From an uncultured Thiohalocapsa sp. (lineage in GTDB: Bacteria > Pseudomonadota > Gammaproteobacteria > Chromatiales > Chromatiaceae), in contig NZ_CAJXYK010000005.1 of the NCBI RefSeq assembly GCF_913063425.1, forward strand, positions 62,001-126,000: a DNA stretch of 64,000 bases. Direction: 5' to 3'. Within the stretch, counting starts at the first letter, position 1, and every line of letters begins with the position of its first letter. Position numbers and translations under genes: made by a program. Of this stretch, positions 28,636-37,799 are shown in pieces. Under the pieces are notes generated by a model. It made no database searches, had not been told where the DNA came from, and saw only the letters and a program-made list of their open reading frames with translations.

Positions 28636-30210
28636 ATCTTTTCCTTTCGCATCAACGCATTGAGTCCCCGGACGATTGGGAGTGGCTGCGTCCGATGCGG
28701 CGGCGAGTCGCGTCAGCGCGGCCCGGTCTGGTTTGCCGGAGGCGAGCAGCGGCAGGGCGTCGAGGCGGCGGAAGATGCGCGGTCGCTGCCGCGACGGGAG
28801 CCTGTCACGGCACCAGGCATCGAGCACGGCGGGCGCCGCGGGTCCGCTCCAGCAGGCGGCGAGTGTCGCACCCCAATGGGGATGGGCGACGGCCACCACG
28901 GCGACTTCGCGCACCCCCGGGGCGGCGGCGAGCTTCGCTTCCACGGCAGACGGTGACACCTGCTCGCCGCCGATGACGACGAGCTCATCGGCGCGGCCGA
29001 GCACCCGCAGGGCGCCATCCGCATCCAGCCGGCACAGGTCGCCGGTGGTGAGCCAGCCGTCGGCGAGCCCCCGGCCCGGCCGCCGCGCAGCGTCTGCATA
29101 GCCCGCCATGAGCATGGGCCCGTGCAGGCGCAGCGGGCGGGGCGGCTCCGCGGGGCCGGCGCAGTCCAGCATCACATCCGGCAGCGGCGGGCCGACCCGC
29201 GCACCCGGCCCGGCGCCGTCCCGCCAGGGGCCGACGGCGACCATGGAGCCCGTCTCGGACATGCCGTAGCTCACATGGAGCGGCCAGCCAGCACGCAGCG
29301 CCCGCCGGGCAAGCGCCGGATGCAGCGCCTGACCGCCCAGCAGCAGCACCCTGAGCCGCGGCGGGGGTGCGGGCATGACCTCCAGGAGCCGCGCCAGCAT
29401 GGTGGGCACCAGCGACAGGTGGGTGACGGGATGCCGCGCCAGCGCGGCGGCAACCGCCTCTGCCTGGAAGCCGCCCTGGACTGCGGCGACGCCTCCGCCG
29501 TCAGAGAGGTCGGCGGAGATGTCGGATGGGTCGAGCGCAGCCTGCCCATCACCGGCATGGGCGTCGTCCACAGGCAGCGCAGGCGCCGCCGCATTCCCCA
29601 GCAGCCGCAGCGTCGCCCCCGCCGCCGCACAGCGCCAGCCGATGGCGAGACCGCCGATGTGGTGCAGCGGCAGCACACAAAGCCATTCGTCGCCGGCGCC
29701 CAGGTCGAGTGCGGCATTCACGCGAGCCGCAGAAGCCGCCAGCTGCGGGGCCGTGAGCATCACCACCTTCGGCATGCCCCCGCTGCCGCTGGTGCGGATC
29801 AGGAGCGCCGGCGCAGTCCGGTCTGCCAATGGTCCTGCCTCGCGCCGGCAGCCGGTGCGGGCGAGCCCACCGCGTCGCCACCGCCACTCGGCGCCCACCG
29901 CCGCGCACAGCGCATGGCGCTCCGCCGCCGTCAGGCCGGGCGGATGGGGCAGCAGCCCGGCGCCGACCTCCACCAGCGCATGCTGCAGCAGCACCAGGTG
30001 CAGCGGGTCGTCGGCAGCCCGCAGCACGACATCGCCCGGCGCCAGCCCCTGCGCCGACAGCTGCAAGGCGGTGCGGCGCACAGCCGCAGCAGCGGCGTCC
30101 ACGGACCAGCGCCGGTCCCCGACGGCAAGGGCGGGCACGGGCGCTGTCCGCGCCGGTGTGTCTGCCTGAAGCGGCGCTGGTGGCGGCGGGCTCGGATGGG
30201 CTGCTGACAC
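28591..30210 (-). CDS. menE: o-Succinylbenzoate-CoA ligase with a repeat-encoded C-terminal tail
   Basis: A 539-aa ANL-superfamily enzyme that activates o-succinylbenzoate with ATP and CoA. Motifs are the P-loop 'LIRTSGSGGMPKVVMLT', 'VSYGMSETGSMV', the hinge region 'GWLTTGDLCRLD' and the catalytic Lys in 'LPLLASGKPDRAALTRL'. After that usual end, ~30 further residues run into the REP-like element at 28591-28635. The natural stop seems to have been lost and replaced by one in the repeat. The gene faces the other men genes. menF and menD were not found in this window. Confidence 0.9.
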   Translation of the reverse strand: MSAAHPSPPPPAPLQADTPARTAPVPALAVGDRRWSVDAAAAAVRRTALQLSAQGLAPGDVVLRAADDPLHLVLLQHALVEVGAGLLPHPPGLTAAERHALCAAVGAEWRWRRGGLARTGCRREAGPLADRTAPALLIRTSGSGGMPKVVMLTAPQLAASAARVNAALDLGAGDEWLCVLPLHHIGGLAIGWRCAAAGATLRLLGNAAAPALPVDDAHAGDGQAALDPSDISADLSDGGGVAAVQGGFQAEAVAAALARHPVTHLSLVPTMLARLLEVMPAPPPRLRVLLLGGQALHPALARRALRAGWPLHVSYGMSETGSMVAVGPWRDGAGPGARVGPPLPDVMLDCAGPAEPPRPLRLHGPMLMAGYADAARRPGRGLADGWLTTGDLCRLDADGALRVLGRADELVVIGGEQVSPSAVEAKLAAAPGVREVAVVAVAHPHWGATLAACWSGPAAPAVLDAWCRDRLPSRQRPRIFRRLDALPLLASGKPDRAALTRLAAASDAATPNRPGTQCVDAKGKDAHEYGDKYGDGNHI

Positions 30211-30320
30211 GGCGACGGGTCCTGGGGTCGGGAAGCGTCAATGGTGCCATGTGCACCGGGGTCGCGGCAGCGAATGGACGCGCCAGGGACCGGGGCGGCA
30301 GCCCGCGCCCGCGCCGCTGC

Positions 30321-30353
30321 CGCCAACCGGCCGCCAACCGGCCGCCAACCGGC
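30321..30353. repeat. 11-bp tandem repeat (CGCCAACCGGC x3)
   Basis: Three perfect tandem units in the divergent spacer between menE and the PduX-like gene. It lies about 100 bases upstream of the latter's ATG. Confidence 0.85.
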
Positions 30354-30451
30354 CGTCAGCAGGCGCCGCACCGGCAGAGATGTGCTCGCCTTGCCATCGA
30401 GCCGGTGGCGATCGCCTCAGCGCCCGCGCCGATCCTGTACGCTTCCGGCCC

Positions 30452-31396
30452 ATGCTCGACACGAGACCCACCAGCACGACCCGGTGCCCGCCCCAACCCC
30501 CGCAGGCCGCAGCCGCCTGCGGCGCAGAGGCCGCGCTGCTCAGCCGTGTCGGTCTGGGCAAGGCCTTCGCCAGCTTCGGCGAGATCGCCCAGGGCCGCCG
30601 GGCCGACGGCGAGGACTTCCTGGTCACCCTGCCCGTGGACCTCTGGAGCCGCTGCCGTTTGGTCTGCGAGCCGATGACCGGCCCGTCCCAGGTCCGTGCG
30701 CCGCTGCCCAAGTCCGGCCAGGTGGCACAGGCACTTCTCCGGGCCATCGGCGCGCAGGCCGGCATCGGGCTGCGGGTCGCGCTGCGGCGGGACATGCCCG
30801 TCGGCAAGGGCCTCAGCTCCAGCACCGCGGACATGCTCGCGGTGCTGCGGGCCTGTGAGAACCTGTTCGACGTCATCGCGAGCGAAGCTTTCATCGGCCG
30901 GCTGTTCGCCGCCATCGAGCCCCACGACGCGCTGCACTACCCGACCTGCGTCGCCTACAACCACCGCGCGGGCCGATTGCTGGCACACTTCGGCCATGTG
31001 CCGGACTTCCGGATCATCGGCGTAGACGCCGGCGGCGCCGTCTGCACCCGTGCCTACAACCGCCGCCTGACCTTCAGCCCATCCCGTGTGGCGCAGGACC
31101 AGGCCCGCTATGAGCGCGTGCTCGCGGCCTTCGGCGCCCGCGACGACGCCGCCATCGCCCGCTGCGCCCTGGCCGCCACCGAGCTGCACCTGGCCCGCAC
31201 CGGCAGCCCCTTCCTCAGGCGGCTGCTGGCCCTGGCCCAACAACCGGGCGTGCTCGGCATCGTCACCGCCCACAGCGGCACCTGTGCCGGCCTGCTGCTG
31301 CCGGGCAATGCGGACGCGGCGACGCTGGCGGGGGTCGAGGCGCACGCGGCGCGGCTCGGGACCTTGTTCCGCACACGAACCCTCAGATCTCGCTGA
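30452..31396 (+). CDS. GHMP kinase, PduX-like (probable L-threonine kinase)
   Basis: A 314-aa GHMP-superfamily kinase with the ATP-binding motif 'PVGKGLSSSTADM' (about residues 116-128). The ending 'GTCAGLLL' resembles the third GHMP motif. It resembles PduX, which phosphorylates L-threonine to supply the aminopropanol arm of cobalamin. I chose ATG 30452 because similarity begins after it and the longer frame reads through a tandem repeat. Cobalamin genes at 41.8-45.5 kb support the assignment. Another small-molecule GHMP kinase is possible. Confidence 0.75.
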   Translation: MLDTRPTSTTRCPPQPPQAAAACGAEAALLSRVGLGKAFASFGEIAQGRRADGEDFLVTLPVDLWSRCRLVCEPMTGPSQVRAPLPKSGQVAQALLRAIGAQAGIGLRVALRRDMPVGKGLSSSTADMLAVLRACENLFDVIASEAFIGRLFAAIEPHDALHYPTCVAYNHRAGRLLAHFGHVPDFRIIGVDAGGAVCTRAYNRRLTFSPSRVAQDQARYERVLAAFGARDDAAIARCALAATELHLARTGSPFLRRLLALAQQPGVLGIVTAHSGTCAGLLLPGNADAATLAGVEAHAARLGTLFRTRTLRSR

Positions 31397-31489
31397 AACC
31401 GGCCGGACACGGGCATTGCCCCGGGTGCGCTTGCCTGGGCTCCGGCCGTGGACCGGTTGTCCGGCGCAGCCTCGACGCCAGGGTGTGGC

Positions 31490-32302
31490 TCAGAATGCGC
31501 TGCGGATGGCCACGACCGCCTCCGGCGGCTGCACCTCGACGCCCGGCGTGGCCGCGACCAACACCGGCGCAGGCGCGGTCTCCCCCCCGTGCAGCAGGAC
31601 CCGAAAGCGCGCCCCGGCCGCCGCCGGCACGGCCGCGGCGATGCCGCAGCGACCGCCGTCCAGGTGCAGCAGCACGCAGCGCCAGTGCGCGGCGGGATGT
31701 GCCGCGTCGGCCTCGCTCCTGAGCTGAATCCGTGCCGGCGTGTCGCCCGCCAGGCGGAAGGCGAAGCGATCCAGGCCCAGGGACAGACCGCGGCCCACGG
31801 CCTTCACATAGGCCTCCTTCAGCGTCCAGAGCGATTGGAAGGTCAGGGCCTCCGCCGCGGAGCCGGGCGGACCTGCGGCGGCCACGGCCGCGGCCTCGTC
31901 GGCGGCGAAGAAGCGCTCCGCAAGCGCCCGGGCGTCCCGGACCCGGCGCAGACACTCCGCATCCACGCCCACCGTCAGGTTTCGGGTCAGCGCGCAGCAC
32001 ACCAGGCCCGGCGTATGGGTCAGGTTGAAGCGCAGCCCGCCGGTGTCCGGGCAAACATCGGTATCAATTTCCGGGCGGCCGTGCGCCCCGCGCACGAAGC
32101 GCCAGGCCGCCGGCGGCGGCGCTGCCTGCCGCGAGAGCGCGTTGCGCAGCAGCACATGGGCCGCGCGGTACAGCGCCCGGTCCGAGTCCCGGTGAAAGCG
32201 CGCCGCCCGCGCCTGCTCGTCGGCGTCGAGCACGGCGGCGTCAGCCGCGAGCCGGTCCAGCGCAGCCCCGCCCTGGGCGATTTGCAGCGTCACCTGCTGC
32301 AT
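31490..32302 (-). CDS. 4'-phosphopantetheinyl transferase, Sfp type
   Basis: A 270-aa protein that transfers phosphopantetheine from CoA to a carrier-protein serine. The motifs are 'FNLTHTPGLV', the Mg ligand motif 'VGVDAECLRR' (near residue 112) and 'WTLKEAYVKAVGRGL' (near residue 165). The two-domain length fits Sfp rather than AcpS. I chose ATG 32302 because similarity starts there. No polyketide or peptide synthetase lies nearby, so its carrier protein is unknown. It converges with the PduX-like gene. Confidence 0.88.
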   Translation of the reverse strand: MQQVTLQIAQGGAALDRLAADAAVLDADEQARAARFHRDSDRALYRAAHVLLRNALSRQAAPPPAAWRFVRGAHGRPEIDTDVCPDTGGLRFNLTHTPGLVCCALTRNLTVGVDAECLRRVRDARALAERFFAADEAAAVAAAGPPGSAAEALTFQSLWTLKEAYVKAVGRGLSLGLDRFAFRLAGDTPARIQLRSEADAAHPAAHWRCVLLHLDGGRCGIAAAVPAAAGARFRVLLHGGETAPAPVLVAATPGVEVQPPEAVVAIRSAF

Positions 32303-32610
32303 GCCTGTGCCTGCGGCCGGGACGCCGGGCGGTTGGGTCGGCCCGGGGCTCGTGCCCTGGGAAGACTGGGTTGGCTGGTGGGCATGGTGCCGCTCAGAAT
32401 CCGCAGGCTGACTGCTTGCAGGGGCCAGTATGAAAGCCGCGAGCGCGGCCCGGCAAGGCGTCCGGGCGCGACGGGTTCTTGATCCGCGCCGGGTCGGGTC
32501 ACCCGCCGGCCCGCCGTGAAAACCGACCGGCTGACCTGGAAACCCGGCCCGCGCGCCCCGAGCCTGGAGGAATCCGTCGGCAGCACCCGCGCGAGCACCA
32601 GGCCCAGACC

Positions 32611-33120
32611 ATGGACCAGCAGCACAAGACCCTGTGCATGACCCATCTCGCAACGCCGGACATGGCCAATTTCTCCGGCCATGTCCACGGCGGTACGCTG
32701 CTGAAGCTGCTGGACCAGGCGGCCTATGCCTGCGCAGCCCGCTACGCCAACCGCTATGTGGTGACCCTGTCCGTGGACCAGGTGTTCTTTCGCGAGCCCA
32801 TCCACGTGGGCGAGCTGGTGAGCTTCCTGGCGGCGGTGAACTACACCGGCAACACCTCCATGGAGATCGGCATCCGGGTGCTCGCCGAGGACATCATCGA
32901 GAAGGCGAGCCGCCACGTGATGACCTGCTACTTCACCATGGTCGCGGTGGACGAGCAGGGGCAGCCCGTGGCGGTGCCGCCGCTCAAGATCGAAACCGCC
33001 CTGGAGCGCCGGCGCAACGACAGCGCCAAGCTGCGCCGGGAGCTGCGCCGGGAGGTCGAGCAGCGCCACCGGCAGATCAAGGCCAACTGGCGGCCCGACG
33101 CCGACCCCGCGGCAGGCTGA
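32611..33120 (+). CDS. Acyl-CoA thioesterase, YciA-like hotdog
   Basis: A 169-aa hotdog-fold acyl-CoA thioesterase. Family segments include 'FSGHVHGGTLLKLLDQAAY' (active-site region near residue 25) and 'VVTLSVDQVFFREPIHVGE'. The tail is basic and helical. ATG 32611 begins the conserved region. It lies upstream of bchI on the same strand with a 275-base gap. The 308-base divergent spacer before it shows no other gene. Confidence 0.87.
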   Translation: MDQQHKTLCMTHLATPDMANFSGHVHGGTLLKLLDQAAYACAARYANRYVVTLSVDQVFFREPIHVGELVSFLAAVNYTGNTSMEIGIRVLAEDIIEKASRHVMTCYFTMVAVDEQGQPVAVPPLKIETALERRRNDSAKLRRELRREVEQRHRQIKANWRPDADPAAG

Positions 33121-33395
33121 GCGGCGGTCGCCGCACGAGCCTGCCACCCCGGCACAGGCGCACCCTCGGCCTGTGTGCCCGCCCGCGCTGCCCCTGCCCC
33201 TGCCCAAGCCGGCCTGACTGCGCCAACGCAACCAAAACCCCAAGCCTGCTTGACCGGAAAATCCCTGGGGGATAGGTTCCGGCGTTGCCGCCAGACGCGC
33301 GCGCTGCCTACCGCCCGGCAACCCCCGGCGCTCGGCAGCCCATCGTTCGGCACGCGTCGCGCGAACCGCCGCCAACAGCCCTCCAGGACCACACT

Positions 33396-34427
33396 ATGCC
33401 GGCCGCCTTCCCGTTCTCCGCCATCGTCGCCCAAGACGAGATGAAGCTCGCCATCCTGATCGCGGCGACGGACCAGAGCATCGGCGGTGTGCTGGTGTTC
33501 GGCGACCGCGGCACCGGCAAGTCCACCGCCATCCGCGCGCTCGCGGCGCTGCTCCCGCCCATGCGCGTCGTCGAGGGCTGCGCCTACAACTGCGACCCGG
33601 ATGCCGCCGACGCCGCCCTCTGCGACGCCTGCCGTGACACCAGGTCCAACGGCGGCAAGCTCAAGGTGCGCAAGGGGCCGGTGCCGGTGGTGGACCTGCC
33701 CCTCGGCGCCACCGAGGACCGCGTCATCGGCGCCCTGGACCTGGAGTCCGCCCTCACCCGCGGCGAGAAGCGCTTCGAGCCCGGCCTGCTGGCCCGTGCC
33801 CACCGTGGATTTCTGTACATCGACGAGGCAAACCTGCTGGAGGACCACCTGGTGGACGCACTGCTGGACGTGGCCGCCAGCGGCGAGAACGTGGTGGAGC
33901 GCGAGGGCCTGAGCGTCCGCCACCCGGCGCGCTTCGTGCTGGTGGGCAGCGGCAACCCGGAGGAAGGCGAGCTGCGCCCGCAGCTGCTGGACCGCTTCGG
34001 CCTGTCCGTGGAGGTGAGCACGCCCCAGGATCTCAAGAGCCGCATGCAGGTGGTGCGCCTGCGCGATGAGTTCGAGCGCGACCCGGATGCCTTCATCGAG
34101 AAGCACAAGCGCAAGAACGGCAAGATCCGCCGCCAGATCCTCAAAGCAAAAGAGCACCTGGACCAGGTGGAGGTGCCGGATGCGACGCTGGAGCGCGCCT
34201 CGCAGCTGTGCATGAAGCTCGGCACCGACGGCCTGCGCGGCGAGCTGACGCTGATCCGCGCCGCCCGCGCCTATGCCGCACTGGAAGGCGACGCCACGGT
34301 GGAAGACAAGCACCTGAAGCACGTCGCCCCGCCCGCGCTGCGCCACCGGCTGCGCCGTAATGTGCTGGACGACGCGGGCTCCACCACCCGGGTCAACCGC
34401 GCCGTCGAGGAGCTGTTCGGGGCATGA
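33396..34427 (+). CDS. bchI: Magnesium chelatase ATPase subunit I
   Basis: A 343-aa AAA+ ATPase that, with BchD and BchH, inserts Mg into protoporphyrin IX, the first committed step to bacteriochlorophyll. Walker A 'FGDRGTGKSTAIRAL' is near residues 34-48 and Walker B 'GFLYIDEANLL' near residue 140. The BchI insert 'KLKVRKGPVPVVDLPLGAT' is present. ATG 33396 gives the normal length. It overlaps bchD by four bases (ATGA). The 275-base upstream spacer probably holds the promoter; a TTGACC at 33250-33255 is a weak -35 candidate. This gene is the main evidence for a phototroph. Confidence 0.97.
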   Translation: MPAAFPFSAIVAQDEMKLAILIAATDQSIGGVLVFGDRGTGKSTAIRALAALLPPMRVVEGCAYNCDPDAADAALCDACRDTRSNGGKLKVRKGPVPVVDLPLGATEDRVIGALDLESALTRGEKRFEPGLLARAHRGFLYIDEANLLEDHLVDALLDVAASGENVVEREGLSVRHPARFVLVGSGNPEEGELRPQLLDRFGLSVEVSTPQDLKSRMQVVRLRDEFERDPDAFIEKHKRKNGKIRRQILKAKEHLDQVEVPDATLERASQLCMKLGTDGLRGELTLIRAARAYAALEGDATVEDKHLKHVAPPALRHRLRRNVLDDAGSTTRVNRAVEELFGA

Positions 34428-36301
34428 GCGCCACCGCCCCGGCGCCGGGGCAGATGCCGCCCGGGCAGCCGCCGGCAGACGCCGCCGTCGTGGCCGCCGC
34501 AGAGCAGGCCGAGGCCGAGCGGCGGGCGCAGATCGCCGCCCGCTGGAGCGACGCCTGCCTCGCCGCCGCGCTCTTCGCGCTGGACCCGGTGGCCGCCGGC
34601 GGCATCAACGTCCGCGCCCTGCCGGGGCCGGTGCGGGACCTCTGGCTCGAGTTCCTGCGCGAGCTGCTGCCGCCGGACGAGCCCTTCCGCCGGGTGCCCC
34701 TGCACATCGCCGACGGCCGCCTGCTGGGCGGGCTGGACCTGGCCGCCACCCTGCACGCCGGCCGCCCCGTGGCCGAGCGCGGCCTGCTGGCGGAGGCCGA
34801 CGGCGGCGTGGTGCTGCTGGCCATGGCCGAGCGCGTCGCCCGCTCCACCGCCGCCCACCTGAGCGCCGCGCTGGACACCCAGGAGGTCCTGGTGGAGCGC
34901 GACGGCATCACGGCCCGCACGCCCACGCGCTTCGGCGTCATCGCGCTCGATGAGGGCGCCAACGACGAGGAGCAGGTGCCGACCACGCTGAAGGACCGCT
35001 TCGCCATCCTGCTGGACCTGAACGACATCCCCTACAACGCGGCCATGCCGCCGGATGAGGACGCGGCCTCCATCCAGCGCGCGCGCCGGCGCCTGCCGGG
35101 CGTCAGCGTGCCGGAGGCCATGCTGGAGGCCATCTGCGGCACGGCGCTGGCGCTCGGCGTCGAGTCCCTGCGCGCGAGCCTGTTCGCCCAGCGCATCGCC
35201 TGCGCCGCCGCGGCGCTGGGCGGTCGCGACGTCGTCGAAATGGACGACGTGAGCGCGGCGGCCCGGCTGGTGTTCGCGCCACGTGCCACGCGCATCCCCA
35301 TGCCGGACCCGCCCGAAGACCAGCAGCCGGAGGAGCCGCCGCCGCCCGAGGAAAACCAGGACGACGAGCAGCAGGACGACCAGACCCCCGAGCAGGACAT
35401 CGACAAGCCGCTGGAGGACGTGGTGCTGGAGTCCGCGCAGGCGGCCATCCCGGACAACCTGCTGGCCATGCTCAAGATGGGCGCGCTGCGCAGCCGCTCG
35501 CACTCAAGCGGCAAGTCCGGCGCCAGCCAGAGCGGGTCGCTCCGCGGGCGGCCCGCCGGCACCCGCCGCGGCGAGCCAGGCGCCGGTGCGCGCCTCGCCG
35601 TCATCGACACCCTGCGCGCGGCGGCCCCGTGGCAGCGGCTGCGCCGGGCCGAGCGGGAGCAACAGGCCCGGTTGGGATCAGGCGGCAGCGACGTGCTGGT
35701 TGAGGTCCGCCAGGACGACTTCCGCATCACCCGCTACAAGCAGCGCTCCGAGACCACGACCATCTTCGTCGTGGACGCCTCCGGCTCCGCCGCGCTGCAT
35801 CGGCTTGCCGAGGCCAAGGGCGCCGTGGAGCTCTTGCTCGCCGACTGCTACGTGCGCCGGGACCGCGTCGCCATGGTGGCCTTCCGCGGCCCGGGCGCCG
35901 AGCTGCTGCTGCCGCCGACGCGCTCTTTGGTGCGCGCCAAGCGCAGCCTCGCCGGCCTGCCCGGCGGCGGCGGCACGCCCTTGGCATGCGGCATCGACGC
36001 CGCGGTGGAGCTCGCCGACGGCGTGCAGCGCCGCGGCGGCACCCCGGTGGTGGTGCTGCTCACCGACGGCCGGGCGAATGTGAGCCGCGAGGGCATCGGC
36101 GGCCGCGCCCAGGCCACCGAGGACGCGCTGGCCTCCGCCCGCGCCTTCCGCGTTGCCGACCTCAAGGCCCTGGTGGTGGACATGTCCCCGCGCCCGCGCC
36201 CGGACGCCGAGAAGCTCGCCCACGAAATGGGCGCAGTGTACCTCCCCCTGCCGCATGCGGATGCCGCCGCCCTGTCCGGGGCGGTGCAGGCGGTCGCCTA
36301 G
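34424..36301 (+). CDS. bchD: Magnesium chelatase subunit D
   Basis: A 625-aa subunit that forms the AAA+ double ring with BchI. The N-terminal AAA-like domain (~1-280) lacks a proper Walker A, as is normal for BchD. An acidic, Pro-rich linker follows (~295-330). The C-terminal von Willebrand A domain (~447-620) carries an intact MIDAS 'VVDASGSAAL' and a later 'LLTDGRANVS'. It overlaps bchI and is separated from bchO by a strong hairpin. Part of its VWA region is duplicated as a relic at 45685-45923. Confidence 0.97.
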   Translation: MSATAPAPGQMPPGQPPADAAVVAAAEQAEAERRAQIAARWSDACLAAALFALDPVAAGGINVRALPGPVRDLWLEFLRELLPPDEPFRRVPLHIADGRLLGGLDLAATLHAGRPVAERGLLAEADGGVVLLAMAERVARSTAAHLSAALDTQEVLVERDGITARTPTRFGVIALDEGANDEEQVPTTLKDRFAILLDLNDIPYNAAMPPDEDAASIQRARRRLPGVSVPEAMLEAICGTALALGVESLRASLFAQRIACAAAALGGRDVVEMDDVSAAARLVFAPRATRIPMPDPPEDQQPEEPPPPEENQDDEQQDDQTPEQDIDKPLEDVVLESAQAAIPDNLLAMLKMGALRSRSHSSGKSGASQSGSLRGRPAGTRRGEPGAGARLAVIDTLRAAAPWQRLRRAEREQQARLGSGGSDVLVEVRQDDFRITRYKQRSETTTIFVVDASGSAALHRLAEAKGAVELLLADCYVRRDRVAMVAFRGPGAELLLPPTRSLVRAKRSLAGLPGGGGTPLACGIDAAVELADGVQRRGGTPVVVLLTDGRANVSREGIGGRAQATEDALASARAFRVADLKALVVDMSPRPRPDAEKLAHEMGAVYLPLPHADAAALSGAVQAVA

Positions 36302-36306
36302 GCGAC

Positions 36307-36365
36307 AGGGCTGCGGGCTGAGGAAAAGCGCAATGGCAGGTAACCCGCCCTCAGCCCCCAGCCCT
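36307..36365. promoter_or_regulatory. Intercistronic stem-loop between bchD and bchO
   Basis: AGGGCTGCGGGCTGAGG (36307-36323) pairs with CCTCAGCCCCCAGCCCT (36349-36365): 16 of 17 positions pair around a 25-base loop. There is no T-run, so it is not a typical terminator. A role in segmental mRNA stability, known for photosynthesis operons, is inference. It may equally be a dispersed repeat. Confidence 0.6.
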
Positions 36366-36445
36366 TGGCCCCACCCAGAGAAGGCATCGGCGCGCGCGCC
36401 GCGGGCACGCGCTCGAAGCCGCTCGCGTTTGTGGATGCTACCCCG

Positions 36446-37342
36446 ATGACTTCTGCCAAGGTCCTCGACGACAAGCTCGACTGGGCGCGCGACGGCGCGG
36501 ACTGGCCGAACCGGGACGCGAGCCGCTTCGTCGAGGCCGGCGGGGTGCGCTGGCACGTGCAGGTGGCAGGCAGCGGACCCGCGCTGCTGCTGATCCATGG
36601 CACCGGGGCCTCGACCCACTCCTTCGCCGGGCTCTTCCCGCTGCTGGCGGAGCGCTTCACGGTGGTCTCGCCGGACCTGCCGGGGCATGCCTTCTCGTCC
36701 ACCCCGCCGCCGGCCGAGATCTGCCTCCCCTGCATGGCGGCGCAGCTGGGCGCGCTGCTGCGCACCCTGGAGCTGGACCCGGAGATCGGCGTCGGCCATT
36801 CCGCCGGTGCCGCCGTGCTGGTGCAGATGGCGCTCGACCGCCTGATCCAGCCGCGGCTCATCATCAGCCTCTCCGGCGCACTGCTGCCATTGCGGGGCTT
36901 CGCCGGCAAATGGATGTCGCCGGCCGCCAAATTCTTCGCACGCAACTCCTTTCTGCCGAAGTTCTTCGCCCGGGGCGCGCGCAAGGACCCCAAGGGCGTG
37001 CAGCGCCTCGCCGCCAGCACCGGCTCCACGCTCACCGACCGCGACATCGCCTTCTACCGCACCCTCATCGCAAGCCCGGGCCACCTCGCCGCGTCGCTGA
37101 ACATGATGGCCAACTGGGACCTGGAGCCCCTCGCCCGGGACCTGCCTGAGCTTGCGCCGGAGCTGCTGCTGGTGGCCTTCGGCAACGACAAGACCGTGCC
37201 CCCGGCGGAGGCCGAGCGCACCCTCGCCCTCGCCCCCCGGGCGCACATGAAGTGCGTCGGCGGCTTCGGCCACCTCGCCCACGAAGAAGACCCAGCCTAT
37301 GTGGCGGAGCTGATCTTCGAGGCGGCGGGCCAGCAAGGCTGA
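36446..37342 (+). CDS. bchO: Magnesium chelatase accessory protein BchO
   Basis: A 298-aa alpha/beta hydrolase of the BchO group, found beside bchI and bchD in purple bacteria; its exact role is unsettled. Motifs are 'LLLIHGTGASTHSF', the nucleophile region 'IGVGHSAGAAVLVQMAL' and the C-terminal His region 'GGFGHLAHEEDP'. I chose ATG 36446 because the conserved 'WPNRDASRFVEAGGVRWHVQ' follows closely. It ends 'LIFEAAGQQG'; a near copy of the DNA for LIFEAAG is found in the relic at 45685-45923. Confidence 0.94.
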   Translation: MTSAKVLDDKLDWARDGADWPNRDASRFVEAGGVRWHVQVAGSGPALLLIHGTGASTHSFAGLFPLLAERFTVVSPDLPGHAFSSTPPPAEICLPCMAAQLGALLRTLELDPEIGVGHSAGAAVLVQMALDRLIQPRLIISLSGALLPLRGFAGKWMSPAAKFFARNSFLPKFFARGARKDPKGVQRLAASTGSTLTDRDIAFYRTLIASPGHLAASLNMMANWDLEPLARDLPELAPELLLVAFGNDKTVPPAEAERTLALAPRAHMKCVGGFGHLAHEEDPAYVAELIFEAAGQQG

Positions 37343-37561
37343 CCCGCCCCGCGGTCCCGCGCCGCGCCTGCTGAGGCCCAACGAAGGCGTGCACCCCCGG
37401 GCGTCCTCGGCCCGAGCGCGTTGCAGGTGACCCGGCATTCGGCCCGGCGCCCCGGCCGTTGCGGGCAGGCGACTGCCTGCATAGACTCAACTCAGCGAGC
37501 CGAGGCTCCGGCGAGCGGGCGTCCGCGACCCGGGAAGCCGCCCCGAAATCCCGCGACGGGA

Positions 37562-37595
37562 AGGTCGGGGCAGCCCGCCAGGGCGTAACCCGACA
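37562..37595 (-). repeat. TGTCGGGT palindrome, diverged inverted copy
   Basis: AGGTCGGG, a diverged middle, then CGTAACCCGACA: the reverse complement of the elements at 10581 and 57824, with an altered loop. It lies in the 357-base spacer after bchO, which otherwise shows no gene before 37700. Confidence 0.55.
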
Positions 37596-37699
37596 GCCAA
37601 CGAGCAGTCAAACATCGACCAGTGAAAGCACCCGAATCGGTCGGCCGCTCAGCCCCTTATCGCTTGCCGATGTGATCGCGCACGCCCAGGGCGCCATCC

Positions 37700-37750
37700 A
37701 TGACCACCACCATCGTCTTCGACGTCAATGAGACCCTGCTCGACACCGGA
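37700..37750 (+). pseudogene. 5' fragment of a haloacid dehalogenase-type (HAD) gene
   Basis: Seventeen codons read MTTTIVFDVNETLLDTG, the characteristic start of type II haloacid dehalogenases (nucleophile Asp in FDVNETL). The similarity stops exactly where the REP-like element begins at 37751, and nothing downstream continues the family. This is the remnant of a gene cut off by insertion or deletion at the repeat. Confidence 0.75.
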
Positions 37751-37785
37751 GTTAAATATACCGTCCCCGTTTTGCGTCCCCGTGT
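37751..37785 (-). repeat. REP-like element at the HAD break
   Basis: GTTAAATATACCGTCCCCGT followed by TTTGCGTCCCCGTG. It is the reverse complement of the core GGGGACGGTATAT seen at 12398 and 28155. It separates the HAD remnant from the end of ampG (37800). Confidence 0.8.
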
Positions 37786-37799
37786 TGCCGGCACTCCGG

